Assembly (NCBI GenBank): GCA_035687245.1
Contig: DASRYH010000068.1
Coordinates: forward strand, 1-64,000
Direction: 5' to 3'
Length of the DNA stretch: 64,000 nucleotides
Source: DASRYH01 sp035687245
GTDB lineage: Bacteria; Actinomycetota; Coriobacteriia; Anaerosomatales; PHET01
In this document: positions 1-7,293 of the stretch, piece after piece
Layout: each line of letters starts with the position of its first letter
Position numbering within the stretch: the first letter of the stretch is position 1
Notes under the pieces: generated by a model
Database searches by the model: none
What the model was told of the DNA's origin: nothing
Seen by the model: only the letters and a program-made list of their open reading frames with translations
Position numbers and translations under genes: made by a program

Positions 1-646
1 ACTCGGCGGCGACCATCTCTTGGACGGGCAGCTGCATCGGGCAGTTGCGGGAGCAGCTGCCACACGACGTGCACGCGCTGGAGTCGGCCGTGAGGCGCAG
101 GCGGGGGAGGCGCAGCAGCGAGCCGAGACGCTCGCCCACGATGCCCCAGACGCCGAAGGGGCAGAAGTAGCGGCAGAAGCCGCGGCGGCCAAGGGCGGCC
201 GGAGCGAGTGTGATCGCGACGAGCATGAAGTAGGTGATGAGGTTACCGGCCTCTGTGACCGACACCCCGTTCTCGGTCATGTAGAGCGGGTTGAAGCTCC
301 GCCAGCCGCCGACCGCGATCGCGATGCCGAAGACGCCGGCCACCCACGCGGTCCACATCACGTACTTCGTTGCGGCCAGGAAGCGCACTCGCTTGAGCGG
401 GCGGACGCCCACCGACTCCCAGAGCTGCTGCAGCCCGTTGAAGGGACACGCCCAGCCGCAGAACGAGCGACCTAGCACGAGCGAGCTCGCGAAGGCGGTC
501 AGCCACAGCACGAGCGAGAATGTGGCGACACGCTCCGCTGCGCCCTGGGTCATAAGGTAGGGGGAGTAGTAGTTCAAAGTGATGGGCAGGGCTAGGAAGA
601 ACAGTGCGATGAGTAGCCTGCGCAGCCGCTGGCGACCGGTCTTCAT
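1..646 (-). CDS. NapH-like 4Fe-4S membrane protein (partial, runs off window start)
   Basis: The minus frame read from an ATG at 646 is open to the window edge, about 215 codons. It shows an N-terminal membrane segment, then FCGWACPFNG near residue 63, further membrane segments and FCRYFCPFG near residue 157. A ferredoxin-type CTSCGSCSRNCP motif begins just before the edge. The paired CxxxCP motifs between membrane helices are typical of the NapH/RdxA/CcoG polyferredoxin family, which passes electrons between quinol and periplasmic partners or works in metal assembly. The start overlaps the TetR stop as ATGA, so the two are translationally coupled and this is probably the TetR target. The C-terminus is missing, so the subfamily cannot be settled. 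Confidence 0.82.
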   Translation of the reverse strand, partial: MKTGRQRLRRLLIALFFLALPITLNYYSPYLMTQGAAERVATFSLVLWLTAFASSLVLGRSFCGWACPFNGLQQLWESVGVRPLKRVRFLAATKYVMWTAWVAGVFGIAIAVGGWRSFNPLYMTENGVSVTEAGNLITYFMLVAITLAPAALGRRGFCRYFCPFGVWGIVGERLGSLLRLPRLRLTADSSACTSCGSCSRNCPMQLPVQEMVAAE

Positions 647-1275
647 CGGGTCCCTCTCTTCTTCGGTTCGGCTGGCTGCTCTTTGTGCAGGCCAGCTAGG
701 TAGTCGTCGATGGCGGTCATGCACAGCGCATCGAGGTCGATGCTCACATGTGCGAGGTGGTGGGCGCGAAGCATCACGCTTCCGTGTACAAGGGCCCACA
801 TGCCGAAGGCGATGCCACTCGCGCTACGGCCAGCCCGATCGGTGAACTCGCCAGTGGCAAGCCCGCTCTCAACCGCCTCGACCAGCGCGGTGAAGGGGTA
901 CGCCACTGCTACGTAGTGGTCCCAGTTGGCAACGGGGCTTTCCAGCATGTCGAAGACGAGCCGGTAGCGCACGGGTTCTTCGGCGGCGAAGCGCAGGTAC
1001 GCCGCTCCCAGCTCGCGCAGCCGTTCCGACGCGGTAACCGCCGCGCGAGTAGGCGCGAAGTAGGCGCCGAGCAGCTGCACGCACTCGAAGGCAAGCGCGT
1101 TGATGAGCGCCTCGCGGTTCTCGAAGTGGTTGTAGAGCGCGGACGGGGAGAGGCCGACGCGTCTTGCCACCTCGCGCAACGAGAAGCCGTCCGGGCCCGA
1201 CTCGGCAAGATGCTCGCGAGCGGCGGCCAGAATCTCCTCGGTCGTGCGTTCTCCGCGCTTGGTCTGCGGTGTCAC
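643..1275 (-). CDS. TetR/AcrR family transcriptional regulator
   Basis: A 210-residue regulator. An N-terminal helix-turn-helix (residues about 10-55, with SLREVARRVGLSPSALYNHF) is followed by a helical ligand-binding region containing a WHG/TetR_C-like segment. The GTG at 1275 is chosen because AAGGAG lies six bases upstream of it. The longer in-frame reading starts would place the twin operator palindromes inside coding sequence. The gene ends in an ATGA overlap with the NapH-like gene. Promoter and operators just upstream indicate autorepression. The ligand is unknown. Confidence 0.88.
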   Translation of the reverse strand: MTPQTKRGERTTEEILAAAREHLAESGPDGFSLREVARRVGLSPSALYNHFENREALINALAFECVQLLGAYFAPTRAAVTASERLRELGAAYLRFAAEEPVRYRLVFDMLESPVANWDHYVAVAYPFTALVEAVESGLATGEFTDRAGRSASGIAFGMWALVHGSVMLRAHHLAHVSIDLDALCMTAIDDYLAGLHKEQPAEPKKRGTR

Positions 1276-1286
1276 GGCGTACTCCT

Positions 1287-1346
1287 TATGAACAGCGTTC
1301 ATATTAAGAACAGTGTTCATATTAGCCGCCTCGCCGGGGGTGTCAA
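1287..1346 (-). promoter_or_regulatory. Promoter and twin operators of the tetR gene
   Basis: On the minus strand there is a consensus -35 TTGACA (1346-1341), a 16-bp spacer and -10 TAATAT (1324-1319). Two near-perfect 17-bp palindromes of the form TAxGAAC-N3-GTTCATA lie at 1287-1303 and 1305-1321, with an 18-bp period. The upstream palindrome overlaps the -10 and the second covers the transcription start and 5' leader. The layout is classic for a TetR autorepressor binding two dimers. Binding itself is inferred. Confidence 0.82.
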
Positions 1347-1402
1347 GCGCGCGCGTGTCGGGTACGCTTCCGACTAACCACGAACGCGAGAGGGGCGGGC
1401 GC

Positions 1403-2602
1403 ATGAAGTACGTCGTCGTCATCTTGGACGGTGCAGCGGGCTGGCCGCTCGACGATCTGGGCGGTCGCACCACGCTTGAGGCCGCCGCGACACCGTGCCT
1501 CGACGCGCTCGCGCCTGCATCCCTCGTAGGGCTGTCTCAGACCGTTCCCGAAGGTGCGGAGCCGTCGTCTTCGGCAGCGTGTACCTCGATCATCGGATAC
1601 GACCCGGTCGCCGACTATGTGGGCCGAGGCGCCATCGAAGCGGCGAGCATGGGCATCGAGCTGGCGCCCGATGAGGTCGCGCTCCGGCTCAACGTAGTCA
1701 CCACCGAGGCCGGCACGATGAAGAGCTACTCGAGCGGCATGATCTCGACCGAGGAGTCAGGGGCGATCATCAGCGGCGTTGCCGAGGCCCTCGACGATGC
1801 AGCCTTCAAGCTCTACCCCGGCGTGGCCTACCGCCACATCCTCGTGGTCAAAGGCCACCCCGAGCTGCTCGAACTCTCCTACACGCCGCCGCACGACATC
1901 CCGGGGCAGCCCATCGAGGGTCACCTGCCCACCGGGGAGGGTGCCGACCTGCTGCTCGGCTACATGGAGCGCGCCAAGCCGATCCTTGCCAACTCCGGGG
2001 TCAACCGCTGTCGCGCTGCCGAAGGCGAGCTGCCCGCCACCGACGTCTGGCCCTTCTGGCCGGGCGTCGCGCCGCGCGGCATGATGCCGTTCGAGCAGAT
2101 GCGCGGCGTGCGCGGTGCGATGACAAGCGGCGTGGACTTGCTCAACGGGCTCGCGGTTCTGGCCGGCATCGACCGGCTTCACATCGCGGGCGTCACCGGC
2201 GGCCCCGACACCGACTACACCGCCCAGATCGAAGGCGCGCTCGCGGCCCTATCGGATCACGATCTCGTGGTCGTCCACATCGAGTCCCCCGACGAAGAGG
2301 GGCATGCCGGCAACACGCAAGGCAAGCTCGCTGCCATCGAAGCTATCGACCGCGAAGTGATCTCTCGCGTGTGGCGAGCTGCCGAAGAGGAGTTCGCCGA
2401 AGAAGGGCTGCGCCTCCTTGCGATGCCCGACCACCCCACGCCAATCGCGCTCAAGACCCATGTGGGCGAAGCGGTGCCGTTCCTTTTGTGGGGCACAGGC
2501 ATTAGCGGCAACGGGGCGAGCGCCTACAACGAGAAGGAAGCCGCCGGGACGGGTCTGCTTCTGGACCCGGGCCGCCAGGTGATGGACAAGCTGCTCGGCT
2601 AG
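1403..2602 (+). CDS. apgM: Cofactor-independent phosphoglycerate mutase, archaeal type
   Basis: 399 residues, the usual length for the ApgM branch of the alkaline phosphatase superfamily, which interconverts 3- and 2-phosphoglycerate in glycolysis. The N-terminal metal-site signature VVILDGAAGWP, the phosphoacceptor region SSSAACTSIIGYDP near residue 57, and late metal ligands in HIESPDEEGHAG and MPDHPTP all fit the family. Start 1403 has a GAGAGGGGCG ribosome site. The ATG at 1313 lies inside the tetR operator region and is not preferred. The gene is transcribed divergently from tetR and appears monocistronic. Confidence 0.9.
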   Translation: MKYVVVILDGAAGWPLDDLGGRTTLEAAATPCLDALAPASLVGLSQTVPEGAEPSSSAACTSIIGYDPVADYVGRGAIEAASMGIELAPDEVALRLNVVTTEAGTMKSYSSGMISTEESGAIISGVAEALDDAAFKLYPGVAYRHILVVKGHPELLELSYTPPHDIPGQPIEGHLPTGEGADLLLGYMERAKPILANSGVNRCRAAEGELPATDVWPFWPGVAPRGMMPFEQMRGVRGAMTSGVDLLNGLAVLAGIDRLHIAGVTGGPDTDYTAQIEGALAALSDHDLVVVHIESPDEEGHAGNTQGKLAAIEAIDREVISRVWRAAEEEFAEEGLRLLAMPDHPTPIALKTHVGEAVPFLLWGTGISGNGASAYNEKEAAGTGLLLDPGRQVMDKLLG

Positions 2603-2618
2603 CGCGCTACGACGTGCG

Positions 2619-3224
2619 CTAGATCTTGCCGGCGATGACGCGGCCGAGCGCCTCTGCCTTGTCGCACTCCCACAGGTCGAGCTCGGGGCGGCGCCACGTG
2701 CCCGCCACCGCAAGCGATCCCACCGTGCGGAAGTTGCTGTTGCCCAGCGCCGCGCGCAGCTCGCGGATCGGGCCGGTCGTGTAGCCGAAGAACGTGGCCA
2801 CCGGCTCAGGCGCCGAGCATGCGGTGAAGATGATCGCACGCTTCGCTGCCCGCGCTTCCGGCACACGCGTCTCCTTGTCGGAGAAGCCCGGGAGGCGCAT
2901 CTGACGGTCGTCGGGGAAGAAGCTTGAGATGCGATCGAGCACGGCCTGGAACCGGCGGTCCGCCTTGCGGAAGTAGGAGGGGATGCCGAAGATCACGCCG
3001 TCGCTGTTCTGGATGGCGTCGACGACTCCGGGGAGATCGTCGGTGATCTTGCAGGCTCCGGTGAGTCGGCACATCCGACACCCGGTACAGAACCGGATGT
3101 CTTGCTCTGCGAGTCGTATGCGGACGACCTCAGCGCCGGTCGCTTCGGCAGCCTTGGCTGCCAGCTCGACTGAGCGGCTCACCGTTCCTCGGCGAGTGCT
3201 CGCGTCGATTGCGATGATCCTCAC
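2619..3224 (-). CDS. Flavodoxin-fold NAD(P)H-dependent oxidoreductase with Cys-rich insert
   Basis: 201 residues from a GTG at 3224, preceded by GAAGGGGG. The N-terminal beta strand and FMN-phosphate loop (IIAIDASTRRGTVSRS) and the later FGIPSYFRKAD region match the flavodoxin-like NADPH-dependent FMN reductase family. CTGCRMC at residues 45-51, followed by a Cys 7 residues on, is the motif of the iron-sulfur flavoprotein branch (Isf), which is common in strict anaerobes. The gene converges on apgM with a short gap. The substrate is unknown. Confidence 0.8.
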   Translation of the reverse strand: MRIIAIDASTRRGTVSRSVELAAKAAEATGAEVVRIRLAEQDIRFCTGCRMCRLTGACKITDDLPGVVDAIQNSDGVIFGIPSYFRKADRRFQAVLDRISSFFPDDRQMRLPGFSDKETRVPEARAAKRAIIFTACSAPEPVATFFGYTTGPIRELRAALGNSNFRTVGSLAVAGTWRRPELDLWECDKAEALGRVIAGKI

Positions 3225-3287
3225 GCCCAACCCCCTTCGATTGAGCCTGCCCAAGTGTAGCAGGCCTCCATCTTGTGTGTGGTTGCA

Positions 3288-3878
3288 CTAGGAACTAAAC
3301 AAGTGCCGCTGGCCCGTTCCCTTCTCCGAGCCAGGAAGTGCCCCGTCTTCGACTGCGTGGATGCAGTCGTCCAGCCAGTCGAGTGTCGCGCGACAGGCCG
3401 TAGCCGCGCCGTCGAGCGCTGTCTGCCGAAGGACTCCCTCGCGCGCCGGCAGCCCCTCGGTCTCCGCCAGTTCGGCGGAGTGAACACGGATCGACTCAAG
3501 CCGTGCCGCGTACTCGTCGCGCCGGGACTGCAACAGCGACAGCAAGTCCTCGTCGGCGAGGCGAGCTGAGAAGAACAGCTGGATCAGGAACGGGTCTCGC
3601 AACGCCGGCAGTTGCTCCGTGTGAGCGAGGCCGTGGGCGAGGGCGGCAAAGCCTGCGTCAGTGATCTCGTACACCTTGCGGTCCGGGCGCGACGCTTGCC
3701 TGCGCCGAGAGGCCGAGACGACCTTCGCGTCCTTCAGCCGCTCGAGGGTGCGGTAGATCTGCGCCTGGTCGGCCGTCCAGAACGCTGAAAGGGGGCCGCC
3801 GAAGCACCGAGTCTTCAAGTCGTAGCCGGTGCGCGGCCGCTCTGCGAGGAATCCAAGGATCGCGAGGTCGAGTGACAC
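3288..3878 (-). CDS. PadR family transcriptional regulator
   Basis: 196 residues from a GTG at 3878 with AGGA five bases upstream. The N-terminal winged helix (LDLAILGFLAERPRTGYDLK, then QAQIYRTLERLKDAKVV and RKVYEITDAG) is the PadR signature. The C-terminal half is a helical dimerisation domain of the Vir type. Longer in-frame starts would read through the promoter described next. No target gene is adjacent in the same direction apart from the flavodoxin-like gene 64 bp downstream, which may be co-transcribed. Confidence 0.85.
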   Translation of the reverse strand: MSLDLAILGFLAERPRTGYDLKTRCFGGPLSAFWTADQAQIYRTLERLKDAKVVSASRRRQASRPDRKVYEITDAGFAALAHGLAHTEQLPALRDPFLIQLFFSARLADEDLLSLLQSRRDEYAARLESIRVHSAELAETEGLPAREGVLRQTALDGAATACRATLDWLDDCIHAVEDGALPGSEKGTGQRHLFSS

Positions 3879-3886
3879 ACATATCC

Positions 3887-3944
3887 TGTCTGACAAGTCA
3901 TATAGGACAACACACATAATAGGCAAATCATATATAGAAATCAA
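3887..3944 (-). promoter_or_regulatory. Promoter and probable operator of the padR gene
   Basis: An unusually AT-rich patch holds a -35 TTGATT (3944-3939), a 17-bp spacer and a -10 TATTAT (3921-3916) on the minus strand. A 12-bp imperfect palindrome GTCATATAGGAC (3897-3908) sits at the expected start point, and TGTCTGACA (3887-3895) lies next to it. ACACACATA occurs twice at 3875-3883 and 3910-3918. Self-repression is inferred from this arrangement. Confidence 0.65.
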
Positions 3945-4080
3945 GATTCAAGTAGAAGTTGAGACAGAAGAAGAAGGCGCAGGTAGTGATAGCTGCGCCT
4001 AGGGTGAAGCGCTACTTGATGCGCTCAGGTGTTCGTGTCAGGGAGTCTGCGGCGGATGCGTCACCGCAGCGGGCCCGTTC
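3945..4080. other. Intergenic stretch with a small hairpin
   Basis: No gene is supported here. AGGCGCAG (3975-3982) pairs with CTGCGCCT (3993-4000) over a 10-nt loop, and CTAGG follows. It may end transcription from the decayed EAL gene reading toward padR, but it lacks a T tract. The rest shows no codon structure on either strand. Confidence 0.4.
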
Positions 4081-4345
4081 CTAGGCCCGGTTCTCCACAG
4101 GCGTGACCCGTACATCGCCCGCTGGCGCGACAGGCGTGGCCTTTGCGCGCCCGAGCAGCTCTATGAAGCCGCTTGCCGGTGCCGGCTTGCCCAGCAGGCA
4201 TCCCCGCGCTTCCTTGCACCCGTTCTGCGCGAGGAGGGCGAGTGCTCTTCGCGCTCGACACCCACGGCAACCGCACGCGTGCCCAGACTGTTGCCCAGGC
4301 AGATGACGGCGCTGGAGATGGTGGCGGCCCCGCGGGTCGAGCGTC
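4081..4345 (-). pseudogene. EAL-domain phosphodiesterase remnant, frameshifted
   Basis: Reading the minus strand, the first part encodes AATISSAVICLGNSLG and AVAVGVEREE, which matches the late EAL-domain helix and the VAEGVET motif of c-di-GMP phosphodiesterases. The frame must then shift near 4240-4246. The next frame continues LALLAQNGCKEARGCLLGKP and then APASGFIELLG to a TAG at 4083-4081, which is the typical EAL C-terminus. Everything upstream of the final ~85 residues, including the EAL motif itself, is missing. The key Glu of VAEGVET is replaced by Val. This is a decayed fragment, not a functional enzyme. Confidence 0.72.
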
Positions 4346-4356
4346 CGATTCCGAAC

Positions 4357-4396
4357 GCGAAAACGGCCCGGCTGGGGGAAGCCGGACCGTTTTCGC
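4357..4396. terminator. Strong bidirectional hairpin terminator
   Basis: Arms 4357-4372 and 4381-4396 form a 16-bp stem with one mismatch. The outer part is GCGAAAACGG against CCGTTTTCGC and the loop is 8 nt. The A-run and T-run in the arms give a U-rich 3' arm in both directions. It lies just downstream of the SHOCT gene on the minus strand and separates it from the EAL remnant. Confidence 0.8.
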
Positions 4397-4434
4397 GCAA
4401 GGAGGGAAGAGAGAGGCGCGGGCGACGCCTGGAA

Positions 4435-4653
4435 TCAGTGTCTTAGCAGAATCAGCATTCGGCGGTACTCCTCGACGTTGATCTCACCGCGTGCGTAGCG
4501 GCCAGCGAGGATACGGAGTGCGTGGTCGTTGGAGCGGTGCGCTTCGCTGACACCTGTGAGGCTCTGCGACGGTGCCGTAGGGGCGAGACGAGAAACGACG
4601 ATGGCCGCGAGGGCTGCGACTGCGGTGAATAGCAGGACGGTTGTCATCATCAT
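4435..4653 (-). CDS. Small SHOCT-domain membrane protein
   Basis: 72 residues from the first of three tandem ATG codons at 4653, behind AAAGGGGG. One membrane helix (residues about 4-22, TVLLFTAVAALAAIVVSRL), a short Ser/Thr linker, and a C-terminal SHOCT motif (ALRILAGRYARGEINVEEY, then RRMLILLR). SHOCT domains are found at the ends of many small membrane proteins and their function is unclear, probably oligomerisation. A strong terminator follows. Confidence 0.8.
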   Translation of the reverse strand: MMMTTVLLFTAVAALAAIVVSRLAPTAPSQSLTGVSEAHRSNDHALRILAGRYARGEINVEEYRRMLILLRH

Positions 4654-4780
4654 CGTGGGTGCCCCCTTTCGGCGTGTCGCTTGGTGTCTTGATTGCAGTA
4701 TCGACAAGGGATGCGGACACCCGATGAACGCCGTGTGGAGATGGTGTGGAGATGCCTCTAGCTGCAGAAACGTGCGCCAG

Positions 4781-5755
4781 TCAGACCTCGCTGGGCTCGG
4801 CCGAGAGTGCCTCGGTGACGGGGTGCTCGGCCAAGGGCCTTCGCGGTGGCAGCGTGGGGGCGGAGGTGGTGATCGCCACGCCGGCGACGATCACGATCAT
4901 GCCGATGAGCATGCTCGAAGACACGGGCTCGGAGGGGACGAGGCCGATTCGGCCCGCCGCCCATCCTGCGAACACGGCGATGACCGGGTTCACGTACGCG
5001 TATGTCATGACCTTGCTTGCCGGCAGGTGCTGAAGCGCGTAGACGAACGCGGTGAAGGCCAGGCAGCTGCCGAAGATGATGAGATAGAGAAGCGCGCCCG
5101 CACCCTTCGGCGTCACGGTGAGGTGTCCCCACTCGCCAAGCAGCGTGCCGATGATCAGAGTGACCACCCCGGCGGCGAGCATCTCCCATGCGGTAGCCAC
5201 GAGCGGGTCGGTATCGACGGGATTGCGCTTGCTGTAGACCGCACCTGCGGTCCACAGCCACGTTGCCCCGATCTGTAGCAGGATTCCGGGCAGGTCCTTG
5301 GAGCTCGCCCCCGTCGCAAGCAGTCGTGGTGTGACGAGGATTGCGAGTCCCGAAAAGCCAACAGCCAGACCGAGCCAGCCCATGCGTCCGGGGCGTTGCA
5401 TGTCGGGAAGGAGCGATTCGGCGAGCGCGATCCACAGCGGCACGACTGCGACTACCAGCGCGGAGAGGCCGGAGGGCACGAAGACCTCGGCGAGCATGGT
5501 GCCGTACTGGCCGCCCACCAGCAGCAAGACGCCCACGAGTAGCACGACGCGCAGGGCAGACCCGGATGGCTTGAGCGATGCCCCCCTCGCGCGGGCGATC
5601 GTGAACATGATCGCGGCGGCGGGCAGAAGCCGCAGAGCAGAGAAGAGGGCGGGAGGGAGCGCAGCGTCTAGGCCGACCTTGATACCGAGGTAGGTAGTGC
5701 CCCACACGATGTAGAGCGTAAGCATGGAGAGAATGACGCGTGCGCGATGCGACAA
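4781..5755 (-). CDS. EamA/DMT-family transporter (YedA-like)
   Basis: 324 residues with ten predicted membrane helices arranged as two EamA repeats (about residues 8-140 and 155-295). The N-terminal YIVWGTTYLGIKVGL and the second-repeat ATWLWTAGAVYSKR are characteristic of drug/metabolite exporters related to YedA/RhaT-type carriers. The hydrophilic tail of about 25 residues is not conserved. The gene is monocistronic as far as can be seen. The substrate cannot be told from sequence. Confidence 0.85.
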   Translation of the reverse strand: MSHRARVILSMLTLYIVWGTTYLGIKVGLDAALPPALFSALRLLPAAAIMFTIARARGASLKPSGSALRVVLLVGVLLLVGGQYGTMLAEVFVPSGLSALVVAVVPLWIALAESLLPDMQRPGRMGWLGLAVGFSGLAILVTPRLLATGASSKDLPGILLQIGATWLWTAGAVYSKRNPVDTDPLVATAWEMLAAGVVTLIIGTLLGEWGHLTVTPKGAGALLYLIIFGSCLAFTAFVYALQHLPASKVMTYAYVNPVIAVFAGWAAGRIGLVPSEPVSSSMLIGMIVIVAGVAITTSAPTLPPRRPLAEHPVTEALSAEPSEV

Positions 5756-5903
5756 AGACAGGCCCTTCTGGTGCGTACGAATGCGTGTCGGTCACGTCAG
5801 TCTAGCCCACGGATACTAGTGCGATTCCTGAACCCTCGGTTAGCTGGGAATTGTCAGCTATTTACATAGCGCTGCATCTGCACGCTCGGCTACACTCACG
5901 TTT

Positions 5904-6347
5904 ATGCAGTACACATACGAATACCCGCGACCGGCTTTGTGCTGCGACACCGTGGTCTTCTGCGGACCAAGTGAGGCGCGCAAGGTGCTGCTCGTGAGAC
6001 GGGCTGCCGACCCGTTTCAAGGCCAGTGGGCACTCCCGGGTGGTTTCGTCGACGAAGGCGAGAAGCCCGTCGACGCCGCTCGCAGAGAGCTCGCGGAGGA
6101 GACGGGGTTCGTGTGGGAGGGGCCGATGGTCATGGTCGGGACGTTCGCTGACCCCGGTCGCGATCCGCGGGGCTGGACCGCCAGTGCGGTCTACCTCGCC
6201 GACATCGGTCTGGAGGAACCGCTCGTCGTGCCTGGCGACGATGCGGCGGAGGCGCGATGGTTCTTCGCGGATGAGTTGCCCGGTGTGCTCGCGTTCGATC
6301 ACGCGGACATCGTGACAGCCGCTCTGGGGAGACTGGCGCACCTCTGA
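5904..6347 (+). CDS. Nudix hydrolase
   Basis: 147 residues. The Nudix box runs over residues about 51-73, beginning GGFVDEGEKP and ending RRELAEETGF, with all the metal-binding Glu/Arg positions present. Flanking features (ALCCDTVVFC at the N-terminus, KVLLVRRAADPFQGQWALP before the box) resemble ADP-ribose pyrophosphatase and 8-oxo-dGTP type enzymes. It is followed 79 bp later by an Rrf2 regulator on the same strand. The exact substrate is not determinable. Confidence 0.88.
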   Translation: MQYTYEYPRPALCCDTVVFCGPSEARKVLLVRRAADPFQGQWALPGGFVDEGEKPVDAARRELAEETGFVWEGPMVMVGTFADPGRDPRGWTASAVYLADIGLEEPLVVPGDDAAEARWFFADELPGVLAFDHADIVTAALGRLAHL

Positions 6348-6426
6348 ATTGCCGTGCACGACCCGGGCGACCGAGACGTGTACGTGACGCATACCGGTAA
6401 CTACAGGAAACGCAAGGAGTAACGAC

Positions 6427-6867
6427 ATGCCGGTCGCTTGGCGCACTGACTACGCCATACGCCTCGTCTACGAGCTCGCACGTCTCGGAGCAGACGTCCA
6501 GGAGAGCATAGGCACCGTGGCAGAGAGGGCCGAAGTCCCCTATGACTTCGCCAGGCAGATTGCCAACCGTCTCGCACGAGAGGGTCTGCTCGTTTCACGC
6601 AGGGGGGCAAAGGGCGGTTTTGCCCTGGCGCGCCCAGCCGAGCAGATCACGCTGCTGGACATCTTCACCGCGATGGACGAGAAGCCCACGCTTTCGCTGT
6701 GCACCCACGTCGACAACGCGTGCAGTCGCTCCGAGTGGTGCCCTGCGCACGCGGGAGTGTGGGAGCCGCTCGATGTGATGATCGCTGATCATTTGCGCGC
6801 CTCGACCATCGCGGGGGCCGTCACACGCGGTATCGAACTTGGGCGCGAGGACATCGCTCGGAGCTAG
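6427..6867 (+). CDS. Rrf2 family transcriptional regulator (IscR/NsrR type)
   Basis: 146 residues with AAGGAG before the start. The N-terminal winged helix contains DYAIRLVYELARLG and RLAREGLLVSRRGAKGGFAL, which is the Rrf2 signature. Three cysteines at about residues 92, 99 and 105 (spacing C-x6-C-x5-C) fit an iron-sulfur cluster site like that in IscR, NsrR and RsrR, so the protein probably senses oxygen, NO or cluster status. It is followed at once by a compact terminator, so its targets lie elsewhere. Confidence 0.88.
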   Translation: MPVAWRTDYAIRLVYELARLGADVQESIGTVAERAEVPYDFARQIANRLAREGLLVSRRGAKGGFALARPAEQITLLDIFTAMDEKPTLSLCTHVDNACSRSEWCPAHAGVWEPLDVMIADHLRASTIAGAVTRGIELGREDIARS

Positions 6868-6888
6868 CGCACGCTTGGGGTGCGTTTT
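6868..6888 (+). terminator. Intrinsic terminator after the Rrf2 gene
   Basis: CGCAC (6868-6872) pairs with GTGCG (6880-6884), followed by TTTT. The stem starts at the last base region of the rrf2 stop codon, and the T tract merges with the -35 of the next promoter. Confidence 0.6.
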
Positions 6889-6915
6889 GACCCGGCGTTC
6901 AGCGAGCCGTATCAT
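6887..6915 (+). promoter_or_regulatory. Promoter of the T-box/homocysteine operon
   Basis: -35 TTGACC (6887-6892), a spacer of exactly 17 bp and -10 TATCAT (6910-6915). Transcription should begin near 6922, just upstream of stem I of the T-box leader. Confidence 0.72.
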
Positions 6916-6921
6916 CGACGC

Positions 6922-7257
6922 CAATCGAATACGCATGCCCGTGATGGGGATGAGTAGGCGGACGAAGAGCCTTCAGAGAGCCGGCGAAGTGCTGAAAGCC
7001 GGTGGCCGAGTAGTCTGCCGAACATGGCCCCGGAGGCTTTCGGAGGAACGGCGCGACTCAAGCGCTCACTAATGCCGGACGGATACCCCCCGTTACCTGA
7101 GGACGCGACGGCATCGGAGAAGCTTCAGCCTCTAGCTGAGGACTCCCGTGCCCGAGACGAGGCCGCGGCACAGCCGCGGTGAAGTCGGGTGGTACCGCGA
7201 AGGCGCGAAGTAGCTGCGTCTCTCGCCCTGGCAGATGTCGGGTGAGGGGCGCTTTTT
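6922..7257 (+). promoter_or_regulatory. T-box leader with methionine (AUG) specifier
   Basis: The diagnostic T-box sequence GGGTGGTACCGCG is at 7187-7199. Upstream, stem I carries GATGAGTAGG (6949-6958), an AGAGA region, and a distal loop with GTGCTGAAAGCCGG. The specifier loop reads GAACATGGCC, placing an AUG codon at 7024-7026. A 13-bp terminator stem (7216-7228 with 7240-7252, three G-U pairs) ends in TTTTT. T-box leaders bind cognate uncharged tRNA and favour an antiterminator, so uncharged tRNA-Met should switch on the downstream homocysteine genes. The specifier assignment is by eye. Confidence 0.88.
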
Positions 7258-7293
7258 CGTGCCCCGAAGACTGCGGGAGGTGTGGGATACGCC

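Noticed and set aside
1313..1402. Upstream ATG at 1313 as the apgM start
   Set aside because: It lies inside the tetR operator and would add 30 residues that no ApgM has. The ATG at 1403 has a ribosome site and matches the family N-terminus.
4001..4434. Plus-strand small frames in the padR-SHOCT gap (4103-4306, 4173-4481)
   Set aside because: The minus strand here carries recognisable EAL C-terminal sequence; the plus frames are its shadow and have no ribosome sites.
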